Below, piece after piece: positions 34,276 to 43,292 of a stretch of 64,000 nt of DNA (position 1 is the stretch's first letter; each line of letters opens with the position of its first letter). A program made the translations under genes and the position numbers. This stretch comes from Ensifer sesbaniae (GTDB taxonomy: Bacteria > Pseudomonadota > Alphaproteobacteria > Rhizobiales > Rhizobiaceae), in NCBI RefSeq assembly GCF_013283665.1, contig NZ_JABEKU010000002.1:866863-930862 (forward strand), in the 5' to 3' direction. The notes beneath the pieces are model-generated. The model did not search any database, was not told where the DNA came from, and saw only the letters and a list, made by a program, of their open reading frames with translations.

Positions 34276-35256
34276 TCAGTTGCTGACCGGAGCGTCGACG
34301 GCGAAGAGCACATCCTTGGGCGCCAGTTGGCCTTCCTTGAGCTTGCCTTCACGCACCAGGACGTCGATCCAGAACTGGACGTCGCGCTCGACGGGCAGGC
34401 CGCCCGCTCGCACCCCGTAACCGCGGAAATACTGGGCGATCTCAGGGTTTTCGCCGCGCGCCTGCAAAGCCTTTGCCAGGATCACCTTGGTTTCCTCCGG
34501 ATGTTCGCGCGCGTAATCCAGCGCACGGGCCGACTGAAGAACGAAAGTCTTTGCGGCCTCGGGATGCGCCTTGACGAAATCCCGGCGCAGCACCACGAAG
34601 CCGCCGGCAATTTCCCCCAGCACGTCGGTGTCGTCGAAGATCGCCCGCAGGCCGCCGTTCTTGCGCGCTGCGCCCTCGAAGGTCGTCTGCCAATAGCCGA
34701 AAGCGGAAATGTCCACCTGGCCGGAACGCAGCACCTGCTCGAGCTGCGGACCAGGCACGACCACCTGGTTGGCGGCGTCCGTCGGCAGGCCAACCGAATG
34801 CAAGGCTTCGCGGATCGTATAGTCGAGATGCGCCCCGAGCGTGTTGACCGCAATGCTCTTGCCGGCGATGTCCTTGATGCTCTTGATGGGACTGTCTTCC
34901 AGGACGTAGAAGATCGACTGAACCTCGTCATTGATGCCGTTTGACGGGTAAGCGGCGACGAAATCGTTGCCGCTGACGATCGAGTTCAGCACGGCGGACG
35001 TTGCGGCACTGCCGATCTCGACGTCGCCCGAAGCAAGGGCGATCAGCGAGGCCGGACCGCCGGTGGCGTAGCCGATGTTCTCGATCGTGATCCCGGTGCC
35101 ATCGAAGTAGCCGAGTTCCTGAGCGAGCTCGTGCGCCGACAGGCCGCCCTGGCTGGCAAGATAGCGCAGCTTCACTGCGTCGACGGCCGCCGCCGGTGCA
35201 GCAAGGCCGAGGGTGAGTGCGGCAGACAGAAGAAGATTGCGGGGGTGGAAAGTCAT
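34276..35256 (-). CDS. Sulfonate/nitrate-type ABC substrate-binding protein (SsuA family)
   Basis: The 326-residue protein has a signal peptide (RNLLLSAALTLGLAAPAAAV) and the SsuA/NMT1-like fold: AHELAQELGYFDGTGI near the N-terminus, IENIGYATGGPASLIALASG, and IAGKSIAVNTLGAHLDYTI. It binds a sulfonate-like or related anion in the periplasm. It lies between the permease and ATPase genes of the unit. Confidence 0.9.
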   Translation of the reverse strand: MTFHPRNLLLSAALTLGLAAPAAAVDAVKLRYLASQGGLSAHELAQELGYFDGTGITIENIGYATGGPASLIALASGDVEIGSAATSAVLNSIVSGNDFVAAYPSNGINDEVQSIFYVLEDSPIKSIKDIAGKSIAVNTLGAHLDYTIREALHSVGLPTDAANQVVVPGPQLEQVLRSGQVDISAFGYWQTTFEGAARKNGGLRAIFDDTDVLGEIAGGFVVLRRDFVKAHPEAAKTFVLQSARALDYAREHPEETKVILAKALQARGENPEIAQYFRGYGVRAGGLPVERDVQFWIDVLVREGKLKEGQLAPKDVLFAVDAPVSN

Positions 35257-35294
35257 CGCGTTGTCCTTTCGAAAGAGAAAATGGGAGGTGACGA

Positions 35295-36155
35295 TCAGGC
35301 GTTGGGTTGCGACCAGCGGCAGAGGTTGCGCTGGGCGAGAACGAGCAGCGCGTTGGCGGCGAGCCCGAGCAGGGCAAGCAGCAGGATCGCCGCGAACATC
35401 AGCGGGATTTGGAAGTTGTATTGGGCGTTCATGACCTGGAAGCCGATGCCCTTATTCGCGCCAATCATCTCGGCCGCGATCAAGAGCAGAAGCGCCGTGG
35501 TGGCCGAGAGACGCAGGCCGACGAAGATCGCCGGCACCGAGGCCGGCAGCACCACGCGACGGAAGACGGTGAGCGGCCCGGCACCGTAGGTCCGCGCCAT
35601 CTCGACAAGTTTGTTGTCGACCTCTTTGACGCCGCCGATCGTGGAAAGAAGGATCGGAAACAACGTGGCCCAGAAAATCACGAATACCTTGGAGGTCTCG
35701 CCGAGGCCGAGCATCAGGATGAAGACCGGGTAGAGCGCCAGGGCTGAAGTCTGGCGGAAGAGCTGCAGGATGGGGTCGAGCGCCTGCTCGACGAAGCGAA
35801 CCTGCCCCATGAACAGCCCGAGCGGGATACCGATGGCAACTGCGGCCGCAAAGGCGATGCCCGATCGCTGCAAACTGATGGCGATATCGTCCAGCAGCGC
35901 GCCGCTGGCAAGACCGCTCCAGAGCGCGGACAGGATCACGTCGAGGGGCGGAAAGACCGCTGGGTTGACCCAGCCGACGGTGCTTGAGAGTTGCCAGAAA
36001 GCGAGAAAACCGAGCACCAAGCCATAGCGTGCGACGATAAAGCCAATCAAGGCGCGCCAGCGCGAGGCAATCGCCGGGATCGCAGTGGAGTGCCCCTCAG
36101 CGCGGCCGAGCCCAAAGCCTGCCGCAAGCGACGTGTTGACGTGTTCGTAGGACAT
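35295..36155 (-). CDS. Sulfonate-type ABC transporter permease (SsuC family)
   Basis: The 286-residue permease has about six membrane segments, beginning RYGLVLGFLAFWQLSSTVGW. The cytoplasmic EAA loop reads KLVEMARTYGAGPLTVFRRV (about residue 180), followed by VLPASVPAIFVGLRLSAT, typical of SsuC/TauC. It starts 9 bases after the monooxygenase gene and belongs to the same operon. Confidence 0.92.
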   Translation of the reverse strand: MSYEHVNTSLAAGFGLGRAEGHSTAIPAIASRWRALIGFIVARYGLVLGFLAFWQLSSTVGWVNPAVFPPLDVILSALWSGLASGALLDDIAISLQRSGIAFAAAVAIGIPLGLFMGQVRFVEQALDPILQLFRQTSALALYPVFILMLGLGETSKVFVIFWATLFPILLSTIGGVKEVDNKLVEMARTYGAGPLTVFRRVVLPASVPAIFVGLRLSATTALLLLIAAEMIGANKGIGFQVMNAQYNFQIPLMFAAILLLALLGLAANALLVLAQRNLCRWSQPNA

Positions 36156-36164
36156 GATCGCACC

Positions 36165-37517
36165 TCACTCTGCTGCCTGGACGGCCGTCCGCGCGGCTGC
36201 CCATCGGTTCACGGGAACGGGCAGGCCGAGATTTTCCCGGAGCGTCCTGCCCTCGTAGGCGGTGCGGAAAAGGCCACGGCGCTGCAGTTCCGGGATCACC
36301 AGCTCGACGAAATCGTCGAGGGCCGTCGGGAACCAGGGCGGCAGGATATTGAAGCCATCGGCCGCTTCGTTTTCGAACCACTCCTGCAGGGTGTCGGCGA
36401 CCTGCTCCGCGGTTCCGACGATCGTATAGTGGCCGCGCGCCGAAGCGATCCATTGATAGAGCTGGCGGATGCTGAAGTTGTTTTCGTCGGCGATCTGGCG
36501 GATCAGCGCCTGCCGGCTCTTCATGCCCTCGGTCGGCGGTGCCGGCGGCAATGGCCCATCGAGATCGTAGCCGTGCAGATCGAGCGTGCCGCCGGTCAGG
36601 CCATTGAGCAGGCCGATGCCATCCTCCTCGACGATGAGCGAAGTGAGGCGATCGTATTTCTCGCGCGCTTCGGCCTCCGTCCTGCCAACGAAGGGAGAGA
36701 CGCCAGGCATGACCAGAATGTGGTCCGGGTTGCGGCCGAGTCCCCGGGCGCGGGCCTTGATGTCACGGTAGAATTCCTGCGCTGTCTCGATGTGCTGGTG
36801 GGCAGTGAAGATCACCTCCGCCGTTGCGGCTGCCAGCCCGCGGCCGTCATCGGACTGGCCTGCCTGTACGATCACGGGGTGGCCCTGAGGAGAGCGCGAG
36901 ATGTTGAGCGGGCCGCGCACCTTGAAATGTTCGCCGCAATGGGCGGTGTCGTGCAGCTTCGTCGGATCGAAGAAGATGCCGGTTTCCTTGTCGCGAATGA
37001 AGGCGTCGTCCTCGAAGCTGTCCCAGAGTTTCCTGACCACCTCGACATGCTCGGCGGCGCGCCGATAGCGCTCGGCATGCGGAAGCTGGGTATCGCGATT
37101 GAAATTCTGCGCCGTTGGGTCGCCGGTTGTCGTCACCACGTTCCATCCGGCGCGACCGCCGGAGATCAGGTCGAGCGAGGCGAACTTGCGCGCCGTGGTG
37201 TAGGGCTCTTCATAGGTCGTCGACGAGGTGGCGATGAAGCCGAGGTGAGTGGTCAGCGGCGCAAGTGCCGAGAACAGGGTCACGGGCTCGAAGCCCGCCA
37301 CCCGGGCGTTGCCGCCTTCACGCGCACCGCCGAAACCGATCGCCAGCCCATCGGCCAGAAAATAGGCGTCGAACAGGCCACGTTCTGCCGTCAGCGCCAG
37401 TTGCTTGTGAAACTCGAAACTGGTCGCCCCGTCGGCTGGCTGGTCGGGGTGGCGCCAGGCGGCGATATGTTGTCCGCCGCCGGGAAGAAATGCTCCAAGC
37501 CGGATCTTGCGTGTCAT
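36165..37517 (-). CDS. FMNH2-dependent monooxygenase, NtaA/SnaA/DszA family
   Basis: The start at 37517 (MTRKIRLGAFLPGGGQHIAA) follows an AGGAGAGG-type site and gives 450 residues. NtaA/DszA hallmarks are GAFLPGGGQHIAAWRHP, FDAYFLADG, SSTTYEEPYTTARKFASLDL, GRAGWNVVTT, and HPVIVQAGQSDDGRGLAA. These enzymes use reduced FMN and oxygen to cleave C-S or C-N bonds in compounds such as dialkyl sulfones, dibenzothiophene sulfone or aminopolycarboxylates. Being the first gene of an operon with a sulfonate-type importer, it probably frees sulfur from an imported organosulfur compound. No flavin reductase gene is adjacent. Confidence 0.9.
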   Translation of the reverse strand: MTRKIRLGAFLPGGGQHIAAWRHPDQPADGATSFEFHKQLALTAERGLFDAYFLADGLAIGFGGAREGGNARVAGFEPVTLFSALAPLTTHLGFIATSSTTYEEPYTTARKFASLDLISGGRAGWNVVTTTGDPTAQNFNRDTQLPHAERYRRAAEHVEVVRKLWDSFEDDAFIRDKETGIFFDPTKLHDTAHCGEHFKVRGPLNISRSPQGHPVIVQAGQSDDGRGLAAATAEVIFTAHQHIETAQEFYRDIKARARGLGRNPDHILVMPGVSPFVGRTEAEAREKYDRLTSLIVEEDGIGLLNGLTGGTLDLHGYDLDGPLPPAPPTEGMKSRQALIRQIADENNFSIRQLYQWIASARGHYTIVGTAEQVADTLQEWFENEAADGFNILPPWFPTALDDFVELVIPELQRRGLFRTAYEGRTLRENLGLPVPVNRWAAARTAVQAAE

Positions 37518-38020
37518 CTCAGTCCTCTCCTCTTCTCGCTGCAAATGCGTGGGCGCGGCGCGGATGAAGGACCGTCTAAAGCCAGACCCAGGATCTCGGG
37601 CACGCCATACAGACAAGTTACATTATCCATAATATTTATAGAGAAAGAGAATTTCTCTTGCGCCGGAAGCAAGTGAAATGATTTTCGACACAGAGGCAGA
37701 AAGCAGGATCAGCCGCCGTAGGCCCGGGACTGAATGCGCGTCAAAAGAAGTCAGTCACAGCGTGACCTTGCTGCGCGCGGGCAGCCCAAGGAGCCGAGGA
37801 ATTAGCTCAACGCGCCGCTGCACATGCTGCTTGGGCGCGGCTATCGTTTCTATTCGGGCCTCGGCTGTGCACTTGGGCAACCCAAGGGAATTTTGCCGGA
37901 GAAATTATTCCACTCTGAGTGGTTTCCGCGCCAAAGAGTTTCTTACCCGGAACCGGACACTCGACTATTTTTCGAGCACTTGCGGCGGCCTTTGCCCAAA
38001 ATTTCGGCCGCCGCCATCCA
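37518..38020. other. Divergent promoter region, sulfur-type operon / symporter
   Basis: These 503 bases hold no gene I can support. About 105 bases ahead of the monooxygenase start lies an AT-rich segment with the dyad ATTATCCATAAT at 37622-37633, a possible regulator site or promoter core. The other end leads into the symporter gene, whose start has no clear ribosome binding site. Confidence 0.45.
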
Positions 38021-39397
38021 ATGAGAGTGCAAGACGTGTCGCAAGCAACCACCAAATCCTCACCGCAGCCGATTTACGCCTCCTTCGGTTTCCAAGTCCT
38101 GGCCGCCATGATCATCGGCCTCCTGCTCGGCCTGATCGCCCGCAACATGGGCGCAGACGCCGCCGGCAATGCCAATTGGCTGACCGTTACCCTCCAGACG
38201 GTCGGCTCGATCTTCGTCCAGCTCCTGCGCGCGCTCGTGCCGCCGCTCGTCTTCACCGCGATCGTCGCCTCGATCGCCAATCTCGCGACGCTGCAGAACG
38301 CCGCAAAACTCGTCTGGCAGACGCTGCTCTGGTTCGCGATCACCTCGCTGATCGCCGTTGTCATCGGCATCGCACTCGGCCTGATCCTGCAGCCGGGCAT
38401 CGGCTCGGCCGTGTCGCAGGAAGCCGCCAAGGCCCCCTCCTACTCCGGCTCCTGGCTTGATTTCCTGAAGGGTCTCGTGCCTGCCAACGTGCTCGGCCTC
38501 GAAGCCAGCACCAAGATCACCGAAGGCAGCGCCAGCACCTCGCTCAATTTCAACGTGCTGCAGATCCTCGTCGTCTCCATCGCCGTTGGTGCGGCTGCGC
38601 TGAAGGTCGGTGACGCCGCCAAGCCGTTCCTCGCCTTCAACCAGTCGCTGCTGGCCGTCGTCCGCAAGATCCTCTGGTGGGTCATCCGCCTGACGCCGAT
38701 TGGCACGATCGGCCTGCTCGGCCGCGCCGTTGCGCAATATGGCTGGGAAACGCTGGCGCAGCTTGGCTGGTATGCCGCCGCCATCTATATCGGCCTCGCG
38801 ATCGTGCTCTTCGTCGTCTATCCGGCGCTGCTCGTCGGCCATGGCCTGAAGCCCTCGCGCTTCTTTGCCGGCGCCTGGCCGGCCATCCAGCTCGCCTTCG
38901 TCTCGCGCTCCTCTGTCGGCACTCTGCCCGTCACCGAGACCGTGACCGAAAAGAGCCTCGGCGTGCCGCGCGAATACGCCGCCTTCGCCGTGCCGCTCGG
39001 CGCAACCACCAAGATGGACGGCTGCGCCGCGATCTATCCGGCAATCTCGGCGATCTTCATCGCGCAGTTCTTCGGCCTGCCGCTCGGGATCCAGGAATAT
39101 GTGCTGATCGTCTTCGTCTCGGTGCTCGGCTCGGCAGCTACGGCCGGTCTGACCGGCGCGACCGTCATGCTGACATTGACCCTTTCGACGCTCGGCCTGC
39201 CGCTCGAAGGCGTCGGGTTGCTGCTCGCCATCGACCCGATCCTCGACATGGGCCGTACGGCGGTCAATGTCGCCGGCCAGGCGCTGGTGCCGACGATCGT
39301 CTCCAAACGCGAAGGCATTCTCGACGAGACCGTCTACAACGGCGACAAGTCCGTCGACGACCTCGAGCCGCTCGCGGCGGCCGCCCGCGCGGCCTAA
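38021..39397 (+). CDS. Cation:dicarboxylate (SDF/DAACS family) symporter
   Basis: The 458-residue membrane protein has the DAACS pattern: YASFGFQVLAAMIIGLLLGL at helix 1, the re-entrant serine-rich motif SRSSVGTLPVTETVTEKSLG (about residue 297), KMDGCAAIYPAISAIFIAQF, and AIDPILDMGRTAVNVAGQA near the C-terminus, which carries the conserved Asp and Asn of the substrate/Na site. It takes up C4-dicarboxylates or acidic amino acids with cations. The ATG at 38021 has no good ribosome binding site; GTG at 38036 (MSQATTKSS) is an alternative start. Confidence 0.92.
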   Translation: MRVQDVSQATTKSSPQPIYASFGFQVLAAMIIGLLLGLIARNMGADAAGNANWLTVTLQTVGSIFVQLLRALVPPLVFTAIVASIANLATLQNAAKLVWQTLLWFAITSLIAVVIGIALGLILQPGIGSAVSQEAAKAPSYSGSWLDFLKGLVPANVLGLEASTKITEGSASTSLNFNVLQILVVSIAVGAAALKVGDAAKPFLAFNQSLLAVVRKILWWVIRLTPIGTIGLLGRAVAQYGWETLAQLGWYAAAIYIGLAIVLFVVYPALLVGHGLKPSRFFAGAWPAIQLAFVSRSSVGTLPVTETVTEKSLGVPREYAAFAVPLGATTKMDGCAAIYPAISAIFIAQFFGLPLGIQEYVLIVFVSVLGSAATAGLTGATVMLTLTLSTLGLPLEGVGLLLAIDPILDMGRTAVNVAGQALVPTIVSKREGILDETVYNGDKSVDDLEPLAAAARAA

Positions 39398-39401
39398 CGC
39401 T

Positions 39402-39506
39402 CCTACAGCGCCGCGCGTCTTTTCAGACGCGCAAAGGTCGCTGTATGACTTTAATTTGCTGCATCTCTCCTTAAGTCGAGGTCGATGCAAGGAGACATGC
39501 AGTAGG
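39402..39506 (+). repeat. Sinorhizobium-type palindromic intergenic repeat, copy 1
   Basis: Starting five bases past the symporter stop, the sequence runs CTACAGCGCCGCGCGTCTTT through an inner hairpin (GCGCGTCT / AGACGCGC), then CTTAAGTCGAGGTCGATGCA and ends GGAGACATGCAGTAG. The same order of blocks occurs on the opposite strand at 50206-50310 with about three quarters of the bases shared. Such elements are dispersed between genes in Sinorhizobium genomes as I recall them, and the first hairpin can serve as a terminator. Confidence 0.7.
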
Positions 39507-39773
39507 GAAGAACATGCGGGCCACGACACCCGCATGTGCCCGTCGACGAGGCGCACGGCCACCATCAAGTCAAGTGGATGGCCCTGCGACACGCCCATGG
39601 CGGCGGCCTGCAAATCCCTCTGCTGAACAAGGAGAGCTTGCACAAGCAAGCCAAGAGGCGGATCTTTTGCCGAGACTTATCGAATGTCTGGCCGGATCAC
39701 GTGCGCTGGCCTGCGCTTTGCTCAAGCACTGCTGCCGGCGTCCTGCGTCGTCCGGCTCTGAAGAGGACCGGCG
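39507..39773. other. Intergenic stretch after the repeat
   Basis: These 267 bases have no supported gene. They must carry the promoter of the SRPBCC gene; the tail GAAGAGGACCGGCG before 39774 contains its ribosome binding site. Confidence 0.4.
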
Positions 39774-40241
39774 ATGTCTCTCACCGAATTCCATCTTGTC
39801 ACCCAATGGCCCATCGATGCCCCGGTGGAGGATGTGTGGCGGGAGCTGAGCACGCCGGAGGCCTGGCCCGAATGGTGGCCATCGGTCAAGCGGGTTTCCC
39901 TCCTGCGTGAGGGAGATGAACACGGCATCGGTGCGGTTCGCCGCCTGGAATGGGTGACGGCCTTGCCCTATGAACTGGCCTTTGACATGGAGACCGTGAA
40001 GGTTGAACCGCTGTCGCTCATCGAAGGCAGGGCTTCGGGAGAGTTGGAGGGGGTCGGCCGTTGGACGCTGCAGAGCGACGGTTCCCGCTGCCGCGTGCGC
40101 TACGACTGGATGGTCAAGATCACCAAACCCTGGATGATCAGGCTTTCATTCATTCTAAAGCCGGTTTTCCGTTGGAACCATGGGATCGTCATGGAGCGTG
40201 GCCGGCGCGGTCTTGTGCGCCGCCTGGCCGACAGCGACTGA
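39774..40241 (+). CDS. SRPBCC (polyketide cyclase/dehydrase-like) protein
   Basis: The 155-residue protein shows the START/SRPBCC helix-grip fold: MSLTEFHLVTQWPIDAPVED, VWRELSTPEAWPEWWPSVKR and a C-terminal amphipathic helix region (WNHGIVMERGRRGLVRRLAD). The family binds hydrophobic ligands; no catalytic function can be assigned. It is monocistronic and convergent with the peptide importer operon. Confidence 0.85.
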   Translation: MSLTEFHLVTQWPIDAPVEDVWRELSTPEAWPEWWPSVKRVSLLREGDEHGIGAVRRLEWVTALPYELAFDMETVKVEPLSLIEGRASGELEGVGRWTLQSDGSRCRVRYDWMVKITKPWMIRLSFILKPVFRWNHGIVMERGRRGLVRRLADSD

Positions 40242-40249
40242 CAAAAAGA

Positions 40250-40269
40250 GCCCCGCTCGATGGCGGGGC
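40250..40269 (-). terminator. Intrinsic terminator of the peptide importer operon
   Basis: GCCCCGC / GCGGGGC form a 7-bp GC-rich stem around a 6-base loop. Read leftward the hairpin is followed by CTCTTTTTGT, a proper T-run. It lies 124 bases beyond the stop of the last gene of the leftward ABC operon. Read rightward it could also stall the SRPBCC transcript just after its stop codon. Confidence 0.7.
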
Positions 40270-40392
40270 AGTCGCGCATCCCCAGCTTACAAGGATGCGA
40301 GGGAACTGTGGATTCGGCGGTGGTCACATCCAGACTGGCAGCTGCGAGGCGCCGCTCTTTGGGAGCAACGCATGGGCGGGCCCTTCCCGGCT

Positions 40393-41409
40393 CTATGCGG
40401 CCGACACCTCCTGCTGAAGGAGAGCCGATCGCTTGCCGCGATGAAGATCCCCAGCGAAGGTGCAGGCCGCCGTGTGACCCGGCGAAAGCACGCGGGATGG
40501 CGGCAGCGCCTTGGCACAGTCGTCGACGGCAAGAGGGCAGCGCGTTCGGAACCGGCAGCCCGACGGCGGATTGGTCGGGCTTGGCACCTCCCCGATCATC
40601 AGTGGTCCCCTGCGGTTCTTCTCGATCCGCGGATCCACCTCGGGCGCCGAAGCCAGCAGCATCTGCGAATAGGGGTGGCTCGGATGGTCGTAAAGCTCCT
40701 GGGACGGGCCATGCTCGACGATCTTGCCGAGATACATGACGTAGACCCGCGAGGCCGCCTGCCGCACCAGCGCGAGATCATGGGCAATGAACAGACATGC
40801 AACGCCGAGATCCTTCTGCAGCCGCAAAAAGAGGTTCATCACTTGCGCCCGGATCGAAAGATCGAGGGCGCTCACGGGCTCGTCGCAGATCAGCACCCGC
40901 GGGTTCACGGCGAGCGATCTCGCAATCGCCACACGCTGGCGCTGACCACCCGAAAGCTCGCGCGTATGACGGTCGCTGACCGCGGACGCGAGGCCCACCT
41001 GATCCAGGAGCTCCTTCGTACGACGATTGCGCTCCTCCGGCGACCGGGTGCCGGCGATCACCAGTGCTTCGTCGATCGTCTCGCCCACCGTCTGACGATC
41101 ATTGAGCGACGAATAGGGATCCTGAAAGACGTATTGCAGCGCCCGGCGGCTGTCACGCAGGGCAGCTCCGGAGAGGGCGCTGAGATCGACGCCATCGAGC
41201 AGAACGCGGCCGCTGCTTGCCTTCTCGAGCCCGACGATGGTGCGCCCGAGGGTCGATTTACCACAGCCGGATTCACCGACAAGGCCAACGATCTCACCCG
41301 GGTAGAGCTCGATCGAGACGTCGTCGACGGCATGGACATATTTGTCCCGCTGAACGCTCTTGAAGCGCGTCTGCAGGTTTTCGACTTTGAGAACGGGTGC
41401 TTGTGTCAT
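40393..41409 (-). CDS. Peptide/opine-type ABC transporter ATP-binding protein 2 (DppF/OppF family)
   Basis: The start at 41409 overlaps the stop of the preceding ATPase gene by four bases (ATGA) and gives 338 residues. Walker A is VGESGCGKSTLGRTIVG (about residues 44-60), the Q-loop is QYVFQDPYSSLNDRQTV, the signature LSGGQRQRVAIARSLA and Walker B VLICDEPVSALD. The C-terminus carries the oligopeptide/nickel-type domain with HPYSQMLLASAPEVDP and CRFRTRCPLAVDDC. It is the final gene of the five-gene importer. Confidence 0.95.
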   Translation of the reverse strand: MTQAPVLKVENLQTRFKSVQRDKYVHAVDDVSIELYPGEIVGLVGESGCGKSTLGRTIVGLEKASSGRVLLDGVDLSALSGAALRDSRRALQYVFQDPYSSLNDRQTVGETIDEALVIAGTRSPEERNRRTKELLDQVGLASAVSDRHTRELSGGQRQRVAIARSLAVNPRVLICDEPVSALDLSIRAQVMNLFLRLQKDLGVACLFIAHDLALVRQAASRVYVMYLGKIVEHGPSQELYDHPSHPYSQMLLASAPEVDPRIEKNRRGPLMIGEVPSPTNPPSGCRFRTRCPLAVDDCAKALPPSRVLSPGHTAACTFAGDLHRGKRSALLQQEVSAA

Positions 41410-42401
41410 GCGGCAGCCTTTCCTTGATTGACGACGGGGCAAGCCACGAGAACGGCGCTGTCGTCCGACCGGACCAGCGGCGGGCGGCTGTTGCCGCATG
41501 CCGGGACGGCCAGTTCGCAGCGCGGCTGAAGGGCACAGCCCTTGATCGGCGCACCGAGCGTCGGCGGGATGCCGGGAAGCCCGCGGAACTCCGAACCGAT
41601 CGGATCCTCCCGTCTCGGTATCGCGTTGATCAGGCCCCTTGTGTAGGGATGGCGCGGGCTCACCAGAACCTTGTCCACCGGACCGCATTCCGCGGCGCGC
41701 GCCGCATACATGACGACGATGTTGTCGGCAGCGCCTGCCACCACGCCCATGTCGTGGGTAATCAGCACCATCGCCATATTCAGCCGGCGCTGCACGTCTT
41801 TCAGCAATCGCAGGATCTGCGCCTGAACCGTGACGTCGAGTGCGGTCGTCGGCTCGTCGGCGATCAGCAGCTTCGGTTCGCCGGCAAGCGCAATGGCAAT
41901 AACGATGCGTTGCCGCAAGCCGCCGGAGAGCTCATGCGGATATTGCCGGAGCCGTGCCATGGGATCGGATATGCCGACGAGCTTCACGAGTTCCAACGCA
42001 CGCGCTTCCGCGGCGCTGGGCGTCATGTCGAGATGCAGTTCGGCCATCTCGGCGATCTGTCGCCCGATCCGACGCACCGGGTTGAGGGCGCTCATCGGGT
42101 CCTGGAAGATGAAGCCGACGGATTTCCCGCGCAGTTTCTGGATCTCGGCCTCGGGCAAGCCGATCAACTCGCGGCCCTCGAGCTTGACGGAGCCGGAGAG
42201 CATCGTCGTCACGCCTGTTGGCATCAGGCCGAGCGGTGCGAAGTTCATCACCGTCTTGCCGCTGCCGCTTTCGCCGACGATGGCGAGACATTCGCCTTGG
42301 CGGACCGAATAGCTGACGTCGTCGACGGGGCGGAGCGCCGATTTCGCAGTCAGCAAGTTGACCGTCAGATTGCTGACGTTCAGGAGAGGTTCGTCATGCA
42401 T
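41406..42401 (-). CDS. Peptide/opine-type ABC transporter ATP-binding protein 1 (DppD/OppD family)
   Basis: The start at 42401 (MHDEPLLNVSNLTVNL) overlaps the preceding permease by eight bases and gives 331 residues. Walker A is VGESGSGKTVMNFAPLG, the Q-loop GFIFQDPMSALNPVRRI, the signature LSGGLRQRIVIAIALAG and Walker B LLIADEPTTALD. The C-terminal peptide-transport domain ends with GCALQPRCELAVPACG. It pairs with the next ATPase to drive import. Confidence 0.95.
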   Translation of the reverse strand: MHDEPLLNVSNLTVNLLTAKSALRPVDDVSYSVRQGECLAIVGESGSGKTVMNFAPLGLMPTGVTTMLSGSVKLEGRELIGLPEAEIQKLRGKSVGFIFQDPMSALNPVRRIGRQIAEMAELHLDMTPSAAEARALELVKLVGISDPMARLRQYPHELSGGLRQRIVIAIALAGEPKLLIADEPTTALDVTVQAQILRLLKDVQRRLNMAMVLITHDMGVVAGAADNIVVMYAARAAECGPVDKVLVSPRHPYTRGLINAIPRREDPIGSEFRGLPGIPPTLGAPIKGCALQPRCELAVPACGNSRPPLVRSDDSAVLVACPVVNQGKAAA

Positions 42402-43290
42402 CGGAATTCTCCTTGCTCCAGCTTGCGACCTCGGCACGACGGATTGCCAGCATGCGCCGGGTGAGCGGTTTCGGAATGCGGTTGAGCGCGATGGATTCTC
42501 CAAGCGTGTTGAAGCCGATGACTGCGGCCGTGAGGGCGAGGCCCGGCAGCAGAACCTGGCGCGGGTCGGACTCGAGATAGGGCAGCGCATCAACGAGCAT
42601 CTGACCCCATTCCGGCGTTGGCGGCTGGATGCCGAGGCCGAGGAAACTCAGCGTCGCGACCGCGAGTGCGGCGGTGCCGGCATCCGCCGTCGCATAGACC
42701 ATCACCGAGCCGATCGTGCCGGGCAGAAGGTGGCCGAAATAGATGCGCCAGGGGCTGGCGCCCAGTACCCGCAAGGCTTCGATATGCGGCTTGCTCATGA
42801 TGCTGACCGCGACCGCGCGGCTGATGCGGCCGCTCATCGGCCACCAGGCGAGCGCCAGTGCCAGCACCATCGTCCAGTATCCAGGGCCGACAATGCCGAT
42901 CACCGCCAGCGAGATGATCAGGCTCGGCACGGACAGGCCGACATCGACGACGCGCATAAGGAGGTCGTCGACCCAGCCGCGATGATAACCGGCGATCGTT
43001 CCGAGGAGGATGCCGATGGTCATGGCGGCGCCGAGAACGGAACCGACGCTGACGAGCGAGGTGTTTGCGGCGATGATCAAGCGGCTGAAGGTATCGCGTC
43101 CGAGGTGATCGGTTCCGAGCCAGTGCGCAGCGGACGGGCCAAGTCCAGCCTCCAGCAGGTTTTGGGTGCTCGGATCCTGGGGTGCAAGCCAGGGCGCGAA
43201 GGTTCCGAGAGCAAAGAAGAGGCCGATGGTGATCAGCGCCGCGCGCGGCATCTTGTTCAATCGGGCCAGAATGGGATTGAGCATGTTCAT
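42394..43290 (-). CDS. Peptide/opine-type ABC transporter permease (DppC family)
   Basis: I chose the start at 43290 because GGAG lies 6 bases upstream; an ATG at 43302 lies inside the upstream gene. The 298-residue protein has the DppC pattern HWLGTDHLGRDTFSRLIIAA, six membrane segments and the EAA loop around HIEALRVLGASPWRIYFGHL. It forms the channel together with DppB-like protein encoded 2 bases upstream. Confidence 0.94.
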   Translation of the reverse strand: MNMLNPILARLNKMPRAALITIGLFFALGTFAPWLAPQDPSTQNLLEAGLGPSAAHWLGTDHLGRDTFSRLIIAANTSLVSVGSVLGAAMTIGILLGTIAGYHRGWVDDLLMRVVDVGLSVPSLIISLAVIGIVGPGYWTMVLALALAWWPMSGRISRAVAVSIMSKPHIEALRVLGASPWRIYFGHLLPGTIGSVMVYATADAGTAALAVATLSFLGLGIQPPTPEWGQMLVDALPYLESDPRQVLLPGLALTAAVIGFNTLGESIALNRIPKPLTRRMLAIRRAEVASWSKENSDA

Positions 43291-43292
43291 GG

